Positions 1 through 12,369 of a stretch of 64,000 bases of DNA are shown here, in pieces (the stretch's first letter is position 1; the number at the start of each line of letters is the position of its first letter). Location of the stretch: assembly GCA_016617855.1 (NCBI GenBank), contig JAECUM010092839.1:1-64000 (forward strand), in the 5' to 3' direction. Below the pieces are notes generated by a model that was not told the origin of the DNA, did not search any database, and saw nothing but the letters and a program-made list of their open reading frames with translations. This DNA is from Megalonaias nervosa. Lineage: Eukaryota > Mollusca > Bivalvia > Unionida > Unionidae. A program made the position numbers and the translations under genes.

Positions 1-3000
1 TGTTTATAGGTAAGATTTGTTTATAGGTAAGATTTATTTATAGGTAAGATTTGTTTATTGGTAAGATTTGTTAATAGGTAAGATTTGTTTATAGGTTAGA
101 TTTATTTATAGGTAAGATCTGTTTATAGGTAAGATTTGTTTATAGGTAATATTTGTTTATAGGTAAGATTTGTTTATAGGTAAGATTTGTTGATAGGTAA
201 GATTTGTTTATAGGTAAGATCTGTTTATAGGTAAAATTTGTTTATAGGTAAGATTTGTTTATAGGTAAGATTTATTCATAGGTGAGATCTGTTTATAGGT
301 AAGATTTGTTTATAGGTAAGATCTGTTTATAGGTAAGATTTGTTTATAGGTAAGATTTGTTTATAGGTTAGATTTATTTATAGGTAAGATTTGTTTATAG
401 GTAAGATTTATTTATAGGTAAGATCTGTTTAGGTAAGATTTGTTTATAGGTAAGATTTGTTTATACGTAAGATTTATTTATAGGTAAGATCTGTTTATAG
501 GTAAGATTTGTTTATAGGTAAGATTTATTTATAGGTAAGATTTGTTTATAGGTAGGATTTGTTAATAGGTAAGATTTGTTTATAGGTTAGATTTATTTAT
601 AGGTAAGATCTGTTTATAGGTAAGATTTGTTTATAGGTAAGATTTATTTATAGGTAAGATTTGTTTATAGGTAGGATTTGTTAATAGGTAAGATTTGTTT
701 ATAGGTTAGATTTATTTATAGGTAAGAGCTGTTTATAGGTAAGATTTGTTTATAGGTAATATTTGTTTATATGTAAGATTTGTTTATACGTAAGATTTAT
801 TTATAGGTAAGATCTGTTTATAGGTATGATCTGTTTATAGGTAACATTTATTTATAGGTAAGATTTATTTATAGGTAAGATCTGTTTAGGTAAGATTTGT
901 TTATAGGTAAGATTTGTTTATACATAAGATTTATTTATAGGTAAGATCTGTTTATAGGTAAGATCTGTATATAGGTAAGATCTGTTTATAGGTAAGATTT
1001 ATTTATAGGTAAGATTTATTTATAGGTAAGATCTGTTTTGGTAAGATTTGTTGATAGGTAAGATTTGTTTATAGGTAAGATTTGTTGATATGTAAGATTT
1101 GTTTATAGGTAAGATTTGTTTATAGGTAAGATTTGTTTATAGGTAAGACTTATTTATAGGTAAGATTTGTTAATAGGTAAGATTTGTTTATAGGTAAGAT
1201 CTGTTTATAGGTAAAATTTATTTATAGGTAAGATTTGTTTATAGGTAAGATTTATTCATAGGTAAGATTTGTTTATAGGTAAGATTTGTTTATAGGTAAG
1301 ATTTGTTTATAGGTAAGATTTATTTATAGGTAAGATTTGTTTATAGGTAAGATTTATTTATAGGTAAGATTTGTTTATAGGTAAGATTTGTTAATAGGTG
1401 AGATCTGTTTATAGGTTAGATTTATTTATAGGTAAGATCTGTTTATAGGTAAGATTTGTTTATAGGTAAGATCTGTTTATAGGTAAGATCTGTTTATAAG
1501 TAAGATCTGTTTATAGGCAAGATTTGTTTATAGGTAAGATTTATTTATAGGTAAGATTTGTTAATAGGTAAGATTTGTTTATAGGTAAGATCTGTTTATA
1601 GGTAAAATTTGTTTATAGGTAAGATTTGTTTATAGGTAAGATTTATTCATAGGTAAGATCTGTTTATAGGTAAGATTTTTTTATGGGTAAAATTTGTTTA
1701 TAGGTAAGATCTGTTTATAGGTAAGATTTGTTTATAGGTAAGATTTATTTATAGGTAAGATTTGTTTATAGGTAAGATTTGTTAATAGGTAAGATTTGTT
1801 TATAGGTTAGATTTATTTATAGGTAAGATCTGTTTATAGGTAAGATTTATTTATAGGTAAGATTTGTTTATAGGTAAGATCTGTTTATAGGTAAGATTTG
1901 TTAATAGATAAGATTTGTTTATAGGTAAGATTTATTTACAGGTAAGATTTGTTTATAGGTAAGATCTGTTTATAAGTAAGAGTTATTTATAGGTAAGATT
2001 TATCAATAGTTAAGATTTATTAATAGGTAAGATCTGTTAATAAGAATTGTTTATAGGTAAGATTTGTTTATAGGTATGATCTGTTTATAGGTAAGATTGA
2101 TTTATAGGTAAGATTTATTAATAGTTAAGATTTGTTTATAGGTAAGATTTATTTATAGGTAAGATCTGTTTATAGGTAAGATCTGTTTATAGGTAAGATT
2201 TATTTATAGGTAAGATCTGTTTATAGGCAAGATTTGTTTATAGGTAAGATTTATTTATAGGTAAAATTTGTTAATTGGTAAGATTTGTTTTTAGGTAAGA
2301 TCTGTTTATAGGTAAGATTTATTTATAGGTAAGATTTGTTTATAGGTACGATTTGTTTATAGGTAAGATTTATTTATAGGTAAGATTTGTTTATAGGTAA
2401 GATCTGTTTATAGGTAAGAGTTATTTATAGGTAAGATTTATTAATAGTTAAGATTTATTAATAGGTTAGATCTGTTAATAAGAATTGTTTATAGGTAAGA
2501 TTTGTTTATAGGTAAGATCTGTTTATAGGTAAGATTTATTTATAGGTAAGATTTATTAATAGGTAAGATTTGTGTATAGGTAAGATTTATTTATAGGTAA
2601 GATCTGTTTATAGGTAAGATCTGTTTATAGGTAAGATTTATTTATAGGTAAGATCTGTTTATAGGCAAAATTTGTTTATAGGTAAGATTTATTTATAGGT
2701 AAGATTTATTTATAGGTAAGATTTGTTAATAGGTAAGATTTGTTTATAGGTAAGATCTGTTTATAGGTAAGATTTTTTTATAGGTAAGATTTGTTTGTAG
2801 GTAAGATTTGTTTATAGGTAAGATTTATTTAAAGGTAAGATTTGTTTGTAGGTAAGTTTTGTTTATAGATAAGATCTGTTTATAGGTAAGATTTATTTAT
2901 AGGTAAGATTTGTTAATAGGTAAGATTTATTTATAGGTAAGATCTGTTTATAGGTAAGATTCATTTATAGGTAAGATTTGTTAATAGGTAAGATTTGTTA

Positions 3001-3384
3001 ATAAGATTTGTTTATAGGTAAGATTTGTTTATAGGTAAGATCTGTTTATAGGTAAGATTTTTTATAGGTAAGATTTGTTTGTATGTAAGATTTGTTTGTA
3101 GGTAAGATTTGTTTATTGGTAAGATTTGTTAATAGGTAAAATTTGTTTATAGGTAAGATTTGTTTATAGGTAAGATTTGTTAATAAGATTTGTTAATAGG
3201 TAAGATTTGTTAATAAGATTTGTTTATAGGTAAGATTTGTTTATAGGTAAGATCTGTTTATAGGTAAGATTTGTTTGTATGTAAGATTTGTTTGTAGGTA
3301 AGATTTGTTTATAGGTAAGATTTGTTAATAGGTAAAATTTGTTTATAGGTAAGATTTGTTTATAGGTAAGATTTGTTAATAGGT
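1..3384. repeat. 17-bp satellite array, cut by window edge
   Basis: About 200 head-to-tail copies of a 17-bp unit, TTTATAGGTAAGATTTG. Recurrent variants have GATCTG or GATTTA, TTAATAGG, or GGTTAG. Shortened units (near 424, 887 and 1032) and the odd block TTAATAAGAATTG (near 2035 and 2475) recur. Variant blocks repeat at about 440-455 bp, suggesting a higher-order structure. The plus strand contains GGTAAGAT, a 5' splice-site-like string, in nearly every unit. The array ends sharply at about 3384; its left end is not visible. Confidence 0.97.
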
Positions 3385-4590
3385 CAAAAGTTTGGATATA
3401 TTCCACAAATTTAATTTTCAAAACTGTCCAGTCTTAGAATAAATGATCAATAGCTTAAATATAATTCCTCCTTACAAAAGATGCATTAATCATTATCACA
3501 GACATGATTTTTTTCCTTCAAAAACTTGTTGGTGGCAACATATTCTGAGGAAATCTAAAATTAAAGCTAATAAATTTGGTATCTTTATGTACAAGTTTTA
3601 GCCAAAAGAAAAGACTTTATCCATTCATCTGCAGCACTTGCACACTCAAACTACCTTGACCAAACTGCATGTTTACCTTATGGCTTTTGCATCTTATTTC
3701 TTACCTGGTAATTGTAAATAAATCTTATTTTCTTCTTACCCTAAGGAGTTACATTTTCTTTAATTCTATGTGAAAACCATTTCCATATTTTTAAAAAAAG
3801 CTGTAAGGATTCCTTTTTCATTTTGCTGTTAGCTGAGATAATGGCAGTGATATATGAAATGTTTGTTATATTTTTTTGTTTTATTTTATCAAAACTTGAG
3901 AGAGATCCTTTTGCAAAGATATTTTGAATAAGTATAAAATCTCTTTTTTCTCCTTCTTGCATATTATTTGAAATTATCTATAAAAATATCTGGAGAAACA
4001 TTGCTGAAATGAGCTAATTTTTCCATATTGATTAAATATAAATAACCAAGCAAAAACGTATTTTTAATGGATTTAAAAATCCTTTCCCAAACTAAAATCT
4101 TTAAGAAGTAATTCAAACCTGACAAGAGTTATTTTCTAACTATCAGTTTGATTAACAGTTTGAGAGCCAAACCAAATAAATTTCAAGCTACTTAATTTTA
4201 ATAAATTGTCTCAGATAGAACTATTTACAATATTCTGAATATTTTGTTATGACATTTTAGTTGTCTGAACCTGTTGATAAATTTAATTCCAATCAATTGA
4301 TGAAATAACTTTCAATAAAATGATCAGAACCTGCAAGGCAGCATATTTTAAACCTGCAGATATACAAGTGTGACATAACGAAGGTAAATGACACTACATA
4401 AAATTTTGGACAAGGAGAACAATTCTGCTAGTGAGTAAAGGGCATAGTATAAAATCCAGGTCATCTTAGGGTATTGAGATCAAGGTTGACTTGGATGATT
4501 TTGATGGATGTAATTCACTGTCATATCCTACAATTTTGAAGTAAATTGATAAAGATGGTCACAGATCCACAGAATATGACCAATGTTCTG
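3385..4590. other. Non-coding, nothing recognised
   Basis: AT-rich sequence between the satellite and the mariner remnant. Short open frames here have no recognisable domain, and no tandem repeat is obvious. Confidence 0.5.
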
Positions 4591-4599
4591 GAAGATTAC

Positions 4600-5345
4600 T
4601 GTATGTGATTAACGAGCAGGACGTGGCTGTTATGAGGGAAGCAACTGAAGATGCTTGATGCATGCTGGAAAATATTTTTATTATCACAGGCATTGATTCA
4701 TCAGTTGTTTTTCATCTATTTAAGAATCAATGATGCTGAGAAAAATTTGTGCAAAATGGGTCCCAAATTTGTAGACAGCTGATCAATACAGACTCCGGCA
4801 GAAATCGCCTGACAGCTACTCACAAAATATAAAATAGTCACCAGGGATATTTGAATGAAATTGTACGGGTGATGAAACATGGATTTACTTGTTTGAAATG
4901 GACATAAGAATAAATAATAAAATTTGGATTGGAAAAAATGAGCCGACGCCATAAATAGCTTGACACAGTCATACTGTCAAGAGTGTATTATACACATTTT
5001 TTTATACAAAAGGCTTGGACATCCAGGTACCTGAAATGGCTAGTATCACTAAATATTTTTTACCACCAAAAGCATTACCAAAAGTTGTGTAACAATGCTG
5101 AACCACCTGTCTCTACATTGGGACCTGAGGTATCAATCTTCTTCATGACAATGCACCAGTGCATACATCTGCTGTCATGACAGACTTCTTGAAGGAGCAC
5201 AGCATCCCAATTGTGCCGCATCCTCCATACAGCTCTGTGTTAACTACAAGTGATTTGTGGCTGAATCCCATCGTTAAAGACTCACTCAGGGGCAGACAAT
5301 ATGAAGACTGTTGTGTGGTTGGAAGTGCACTTTTCCTGGCTGAAC
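4600..5345 (+). pseudogene. Degenerate mariner (DD34D) transposase
   Basis: Frames shift repeatedly and stops are frequent, but the order of mariner transposase motifs is preserved. A CAKWVP-like segment lies near 4750, GDETWIYLFEM near 4870, then LHDNAPVHTSAVMTDFLKEH (about 5139-5200), IPIVPHPPYSS, SDLWLNP and KDSLRGR (to about 5300). The HDN aspartate and the SDLW aspartate are separated by 34 residues, which is the DD34D signature. Mariner elements insert at TA by cut-and-paste. I could not identify terminal inverted repeats. Long dead, probably a vertically decayed copy. Confidence 0.85.
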
Positions 5346-5503
5346 ACCATACAAAAATGTGAGTACAAAATGGCATATAATAACTGGAGAATCAGACTGA
5401 AAACGTGTAGAGGTGCACGGGGAGTACTTGGTGGGGATGCACTGATGTAATGTTTTCTGATAAAGAATTCTGATGTACAGCACACTAATATTCCTAGTTC
5501 AAA

Positions 5504-5658
5504 AGATGGTATGAAGGTTGGGGTGCCGTAACATTGTGGTTTACACCTCATAAGATGGTATGAAGGTTGGGGTGCCATAACTTTGTGATTTACACCTCAC
5601 ACCCCTCATAACATGGTATGAAGGTTGGGGTGCCATAACATTGTGATTTACCCCTCAA
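5504..5658. repeat. 49-bp tandem repeat, three copies
   Basis: Units start near 5504, 5553 and 5611 with the core ATGGTATGAAGGTTGGGGTG. The third is displaced by a 9-bp insertion (ACACCCCTC). Confidence 0.9.
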
Positions 5659-5924
5659 AAATGAAGTTCTAGTGTAATAGACTATAGCTGCAATTCTGTG
5701 AATGACAATTCAAACGCTGTCATAATTATTGCTTGAAATATTTGTCATTTTATAGTATCCACTGTATATTTATCTGACATAATTTTTTTAGAGAAAGCAG
5801 GGAAAGATGGTGAAGCAAACAATAAGTATACAGACATTGATATTCATATATGTACAAAGCCATACAGTTTGTTTCTTTCCATCTACCTATTGTTCTATTT
5901 GGCCAGTTCTTTAAGAAGTAATTT

Positions 5925-6125
5925 TGCCATGCATTTTAGTTTTTGGTCCTTCTTTATATCTGCCCCATAATGTGCCAGCAGATCTGGGTCTGTGCCATTT
6001 GTTAGAAGTAACTAGTAGAATAAATAAGACAGACCTGATCTGCAAGGGCATTATGCTATGGCAGATCAGGATCTTTTTTGTTTGCAGTTTGAGTCAACTT
6101 ACAAGTATATGTGGTAGGTCCCGAA
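5925..6125. mobile_element. Dispersed MITE-like repeat (AGATCTGGGTCTGTGC family), copy
   Basis: It contains CAGATCTGGGTCTGTGCC, then CAGACCTGATCTGCAAG, then GGCAGATCAGGATC and TTTGCAGTTTGAGTC. The same blocks recur near 13724, 14712, 17742, 34335 and 45655. Related strings in opposite orientation inside one copy suggest a short inverted-repeat element. Boundaries are approximate. Confidence 0.55.
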
Positions 6126-6190
6126 AGTGTGGACTGCAGCTTTTTTCATTTTGTGTAGGCATAAAATTGTTCAACATTCTGGTTCAAAGC

Positions 6191-6516
6191 ACAGACAAGA
6201 TATATAACCTATTCCACAGACAAGACATATAACCTATTCCACAGACAAGATATATAACCTATTCCACAGACAAGATATATAACCTATTCCACAGACAAGA
6301 CATATAACCTATTCCACAGACAAGACATATAACCTATTCCACAGACAAGATATATAACCTATTCCACAGACAAGATATATAACCTATTCCACAGACAAGA
6401 TATATAACCTATTCCACAGACAAGATATATAACCTATTCCACAGAAAAGACATATAACCTATTCCACAGACAAGATATATAACCTATTCCACAGACAAGA
6501 TATATAACCTATTCCA
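6191..6516. repeat. 25-bp minisatellite, 13 copies
   Basis: The unit starts ACAGACAAGATATATAACCT and continues ATTCC. Copies differ mainly at one position (GATATAT versus GACATAT), so the array is young. It begins immediately after unique sequence at GGTTCAAAGC. Confidence 0.97.
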
Positions 6517-6951
6517 GGTCTATTACAAGATTTGTCATTGACAGACTCATGCTCATTTCCAAAAACACAACCAGGTGTGCAAAAATCATGCGTCTTATTT
6601 GAAAGCTCTTTGTTTGTTTACTTTAATAATTCTCCTCTATATTTACATACCCCTTTTCTTTAAATGGAGGGGGAATCCCTCCCCCAAATTTCAGTTCTAG
6701 AACAGACCAAACTCTCATGAAAATTCACCAACTTTTACCCTAAGTTAATTTTATTAAAAAAAAACAAAGGACTAAACAAATAAAACTGATTATATTTGTT
6801 CCTGATGTTTAATGTTACCTACAAATTTCTATGGGTGAATTTATGTCACTGTAATATAAGAATGCCACAAAATAGCTGTTTTATACTATTATGTCCATTT
6901 GATTAGTAAGTACTGTCTATAATCACTTACAACTTGGGTCCAGCTGCATAG

Positions 6952-7546
6952 GTTTGGCTTTGGTTTTGTGGGGTTTAACCCTGTGTTTCAGTACATGATT
7001 AGACTACACATGGCAGCCAGTACACCTGTTGGAGAGAGTGTTTGTGTGTGTATGTGTGATTTGGATATTTAATGTAGCTTTAAAAATTTTCCAGTCATAT
7101 CGCTACGATGTCTGCAGTGTGGCAGTTTATAGCAATGTCTAGCACTGGGGCATCATGCCACAGACATGTAGCATGATGTCCCATCCAGTCACATTATCCT
7201 GACACCAGGCCAACCAGTCCTACCACTAACCTCTTAATGCTGAGCACCAAGAAAGACAGCTGTAAGTACCATTTTTGTAAGTCTTTGGTATGACTCAGCC
7301 AGGGTTCGAACCTGCGCCCTCCTGCATCAGAGGCAGATGTTTTAACCACTACACCACCAGAGAAGTATCATTTGGTGGAGAGATGACCCAAGAAGAACCA
7401 CCGACCCATGGTAAGCTACTGGCAAACTTTTCTCACGTATCCATGTTGGTAAAGTTGAGACCTGAACCCATGCGGACAGAGGTGAAATGTGCAAGTGATC
7501 TGTAAAGGTAAGCACCTTTGACCACTCAGCCACCCAGGATCCCACA
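6952..7546 (-). mobile_element. tRNA-derived SINE (family B), interrupted by SINE A
   Basis: Read on the minus strand, a tRNA-like head starts near 7546 (GGGTGGCTGAGTGGTC, an A-box like that of tRNA-Leu/Ser; B-box GGGTTCAGGTCT) and runs into a body ending near 6952. Flanking direct repeats AGCTGCATAG lie at 6942-6951 and 7547-7556. A family A SINE sits inside (7038-7375). Other copies: 35996-36217, 39134-39317, 49778-50038, and a fragment at 56655-56697; all have the minus orientation. Confidence 0.85.
7038..7375 (-). mobile_element. tRNA-derived SINE (family A), nested in SINE B
   Basis: On the minus strand: a tRNA-like head with GTGTAGTGGTTAAAAC (A-box) and GCAGGTTCGAACCCTGG (B-box), a body of about 200 bp, and a tail ending in a CA-rich run. 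It is flanked by a short duplication of host SINE sequence (TGGAGAGA at 7030-7037 and 7376-7383). Other copies: 11308-11628, 26317-26648 and 40944-41261. Confidence 0.85.
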
Positions 7547-7672
7547 AGCTGCATAGACCCAGAACTGCCATCACATCATATACTGGCAATCTAGGTTTAT
7601 GCAGTTTGCTAGGAGCAATCAATCAAACAAAAACACTGATCCTGATTTGCCAGGAGATCAAGGTCTGTTGGA

Positions 7673-7917
7673 CTTGTATGCAAGTTTATAGGGTAGCAGA
7701 GTTGTCCCATTGTGATAATTACTTGCATGCAAGTTTATAGGGTAGCAGTGTTGTCCCATTGTGATAATTACTTGTATGCAAGTTTATAGGGTAGCATTGT
7801 TGTCCCATTGTGATAATTAATTGTATGCAAGTTTATAGGGTAGCAGTGTTGTCCCATTGTGATAATTACTTGTATGCAAGTTTATAGAGTAGCAGTGTTG
7901 TCCCATTGTGATAATTA
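7673..7917. repeat. 49-bp minisatellite, five copies
   Basis: Units begin CTTGTATGCAAGTTTATAGG and end TGTGATAATTA, at 7673, 7722, 7771, 7820 and 7869. Copies are almost identical. Confidence 0.95.
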
Positions 7918-7930
7918 CTTGTATACACAT

Positions 7931-10900
7931 TAGTGATTTAAATATATTGCATATGGATCGTAAACAGATGCATATGTATCTTAAAAACATGGATGGGTTA
8001 GTGGCCTATGAATTTGTCAGTGGGGGAGGGGGAACATTTAACTTTGGATAAATAGTAGTCTGCTTGTGACAGATTGGTGGAGGTTAACAATTCGTCAATT
8101 CCTTTCATGATAATAAAGTGGTGTTATTTTAAATGTTATGTTTTAGCTTGTCAAGAAATTCCAATATTTAAAAATTGTTGTTATATTATTTATGGTAATA
8201 CTTTTAGCACTTGTAAATGGCAACATACATCTTTCCTACTGTACTTAATTTGTTCTCCTCTTGACAGCTCAAACCATGCCCAAGATTAATTTATCCAACC
8301 TGAAGAAACATGATAATACAGTCCATATTGTACAAGTATATTCAGAATTGGTGACCAGTTGATGGATGGTTTTATGACAGCAATAAATTGGAAACAAATA
8401 TTTTTTAATTTTTAAGTAGTTGAGAGGAAAGAAACAAAATAATAAATTGAATATATATCTCTATTAAACACCATTTAAAGTACAACAAGTCATTTTACAA
8501 CATACTGTGAAATGGTCTATGGTGGGTGTGGCTTGCTGACATGCATACTGTTATGACACAACAAAAACTTCCATACAACATCAGATTCTGGCAAACTATA
8601 AACCAATTTATTTTCAAAATAAAATGACTCAATTTAATTTGCAATGTATTTCAAACTGCATCTTGGTACCTCCTTTTCATTTTTATTAACTTTCTGCATA
8701 GTATTGCTGTACATTTAATTCAGGCATGGTAATTTTATTTCATTTTGTCTGAAGCCAGTTTCAAACAATAAATCTCTGCACGGTATTTGAAATTTGAATG
8801 CAAGAAATACACCATTCTTGCAATTTCTTGTTCCCTGGTATATTGCCAACACCAGTTACCACAAATAAATATGATACCTAACGCATCGTCTATATAGCCT
8901 TACCTAGTTTCATTTCTCTATTTCAAAAAAAATATAGAGAGATAGGGCAAAAAAAGAAAACTTACAATGTTGACCTTGACATAGAAGCTGGACTCTAAAA
9001 TGTGCAATGCTAACAATGTCTGATACTGAAATGTTGCCCTGAAGTAATGATATTTAAATGTACCAAATGTCATAAAGCTATTTCAAATGGCATTTAAGAG
9101 TGTAAAAACAAAAAAAAAAATGCATGACCAATGGATGGATGGACAGATACACGAATGGACAAAAACAAATAACATGTTTTGCCCTTTCTTGAAAAGGTGG
9201 CACACAACCAGATATGCACAAACCAATAACCTGAAAAAGTAAGGTCTGAATGAGGTCCTCTGTACTTGTAAAATCTTTAAAAAAAAACAAATTAAGAATA
9301 TGGCTTGCTATTATTTTTATTGTGTTTTTAATGAATTATTGCAATAAAAACAGAATGACAAAAATATTTAACTAAATACAAGTATTGTATGACCAATAAA
9401 CGACAAAGCAAAACAGCTCTTTTATAGATGATGATAACTTTACAAAAATGATCTGTAAAATGGCATACCTATCTTAAGACAGTAAAAATAATTATGATTG
9501 AGATTTTGATGTTAAGTAAATGGAATCAATATTTTCAAATGCTCTTTAAAAATACTGAATGGTAATGTTTATTAGAACAATGAGAAAATAGTGGAATGTT
9601 AAATCTAGGACTACACTAAATGGTAGTAAGTAAAAGTTGACGGCTACTGTTTTGAAAAGGAGAAACCTCAAGCCAAATCATCAACATGGAAAATTTATCA
9701 AAATGCAATTGTTAAATGTATTATAAAAGAATAAATGAATCAATTTATTGTTCTTTTAATAATTTAAATTGTAAAAGCCAAAAACAGCAAAAACTTTGGT
9801 CTGCGTATACCCCAACACCAATGCATTTTAATAAGGAAATTGTAATATTATTGGTATAACTTACTCAATGATAATTAAAACTAACTGAAGAACTTAAACA
9901 AGAAGTACAAGTGGGTCTGATATCTCACATGTGGCTTACAGAACTTAATAATTCTACATTTAACTCAGAAGTCCTATGTGGTGCTCTAAGAACATATGTA
10001 AACTATCCCCCGTACTTTATATTAAATATAGATTTGATCTATTTTATAATGGTGTAATTCATATGCTGTCTCTTGCTCAAAAATAAAGTTATCAAAGATC
10101 TGTAAATGTTAAATTTACAGAAGAAACTTTCATTTGTGGTCCACAGAGTCACATGTCTTTCACAGGAAATCAAATTATAATTTACAGTTGTCATTATTTA
10201 AGGCCATGTGTTCATTTATTGTTGGTAACTAAATCTGGAAGTGCTTCTGGAAAAAGATCTTTTGGTGGTATTTTAATTAAAAGCTAAAAAATACAATACA
10301 ACAATCTTGAATAGTTTGTAACAGCACTGAAAATAAGAAAAGACCAAAAATAATGCACAATAAAAAATAAGGCAGATATCTGTGGCACTTTATCTAGCAG
10401 TACTAGCAACTGTAAAACTCTACTTCACCAAACATATTAAACTTGCTTCCAAATAGGTAATAATTTCAAATGCAGCAAAACTGTTTGAAATAATTATCTG
10501 CAAATAAATTTATAAACTTATATGTGGATTTGATAAGAATTTGTTTTTACTGGAGCAAAATTAATATCAGAAAAATACACAATTACTTGGAAATTCATAT
10601 ATATATATAGCTGTGTAAAGGGATTTTCACCCTTTATTACAACACTGCACATAGTTTAGTGTAATTGAAAACCGTCTCAATTGCTTCTTAGTTACTCACA
10701 ACACATCAATATAATAGTGTATGAAGTTTGTGATGTTTCAATGGTTTTACAAACTAATCTTAAAGCTAATTATTTTCTCTACTTGGAGTGTTACTTATTA
10801 TATTTCTATTTTACACATTTCCTTAACTTATCAATAACAAATTATACATTTCCATTCCAAGTGTGTATGATATTGCTAATTTTCTTTTTTTGTATATAAT

Positions 10901-11180
10901 TGCATTGAAACATATTCATCCTGTATTCCCCCCGAAACCCAAACTTAAAATCTGGTTTGCATATTTTGGAAAAGGAAGATTCTCCATAGTCAATACTATG
11001 GTCTACTTGCCTTGCTTTCCTTAATGGACATAAGAAATCAAATTGACTGTGTACTATACAAACTGAGAAACAGTTTTAACTGCTCTAAGTTCATTAATAT
11101 GCACAGATCTTGCCCACAATAAAACAAACTGGGACAATGCAAGCCTATTTAGTGACTGTAATAAAATTCTAATGAGAAAT
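7931..11180. other. Non-coding, nothing recognised
   Basis: 3.2 kb of AT-rich sequence downstream of MAP3K1. Frames are short and lack domains. A GGATGGATGGACAGATAC segment near 9132 resembles the ends of the roughly 150-bp tandem families elsewhere in the window. Confidence 0.5.
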
Positions 11181-11184
11181 TATA

Positions 11185-12345
11185 ACTAAAGTGTTGACAA
11201 GATCACCTCATCAATATGCACTAATCATGTTCATACTTGTATCCATTTCACATCCTGATGATTTTAATCTCTTTATCAAAATTAGATCCGAAATACAGTC
11301 TCTAGTGACTGCTCTAGTGGACCATTGGTTAGAGCATCCATCTCAGATGCAGGAAGTCGCAGTTTTGAACCCCAGCCAAGTCACACCAAAATGGTACAAG
11401 CAGCTGTCTCGCTTTGTGATCAGCATTAAGAGGTCAGTGCTAGGACTGGTCGGCCTGGTGCCAGGATAATGTGACTGGGTGGGACATGATGCTACATGTC
11501 TGTGGCATGATTCCCCAGTGCTTGACATCACTATAAACTGCCACATTGCAGACATCATAGCAATATGACTTAAAAGCTGTTAAAACTACGTTAAAAATCC
11601 AAATCACACACATACACCACACACAGAATCTCTAGTGTGGTATCAAGATCACATGACCAGGATCTAATTATCAAACTTGTGTAAGGTCTTGATCATATAA
11701 TGTTACATTCAATGTTGGATCAAAACTGGATGAGAAATATGGCCTACAGATGAGAAATGAGCTCAGCTAATCAGATGCAAGACAACCTCAATATTCTGTT
11801 TGGATCTTGATGCTGTCTGAGCTCTTGATGATATAAACATTTTCCAAGTTTCATCAAAACTGGATCAGAATACAGTCTCCAGAGCAGTAACAAGCTGTGC
11901 CGATTAGATGCAAGATCATCCTCATTAATATGTATGGATCTTGCTCATTATCAAATTCATCCAGGATCTTAATGATATAGGCATATATTCCAAGTTTGAT
12001 CAAAAACTGGATAAAAAATATCACTTCCAGAATTAAAGTTCAGCCAATCAGATGCCAGAGACTCACTTGTCAGTATGCTTGGACCCCTCATTAAAGCTCT
12101 CATCCTTAACTTTAGAATAGAGGTCCATATTCCAAATTTGACCAAAATAAAATCAGAAATATGGCTTCCAGAATAGCAACAATGGTCAACCAATCACATG
12201 TAAGATGACCTCATTAATATCCATGTATCTTGTTCATTTTCAAACTCATTCAAGATCTTAATGATATAAATCATATATTTAAAGTCTGATCAAAATTGGA
12301 TCAGAATATGGATTCCAAATGGGTAACAATCAATTACCGATGAAT
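11185..12345. repeat. Diverged ~140-bp tandem monomers, family 3
   Basis: Repeated block: GACCTCATTAATATGCATGG, ATCTTGCTCATTATC, AAGATCTTAATGATATA, CCAAGTTTGATCAAAA, GGCTTCCAGAATAGCAAC, CCAATCAGATGCAAGA. Starts fall near 11206, 11790, 11925, 12068 and 12209, about 140 bp apart. The first monomer is split by the SINE at 11308-11628. Confidence 0.85.
11308..11628 (+). mobile_element. tRNA-derived SINE (family A) with 9-bp TSD
   Basis: The head CTCTAGTGGACCATTGGTTA and a degenerate B-box (CAGTTTTGAACCCC) lead into the family body (CCAGGATAATGTGACTGGG, GACATGATGCTACATGTC) and a CACACA tail. Target duplication TCTCTAGTG is at 11299-11307 and 11629-11637. The only copy on the plus strand. Confidence 0.93.
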
Positions 12346-12369
12346 GAATGATGCAAAACTGACACAGGG

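Noticed and set aside
1..3384. CRISPR-like or origin iteron array
   Set aside because: No spacers of constant length between repeats; direct head-to-tail 17-bp units in a eukaryotic context.
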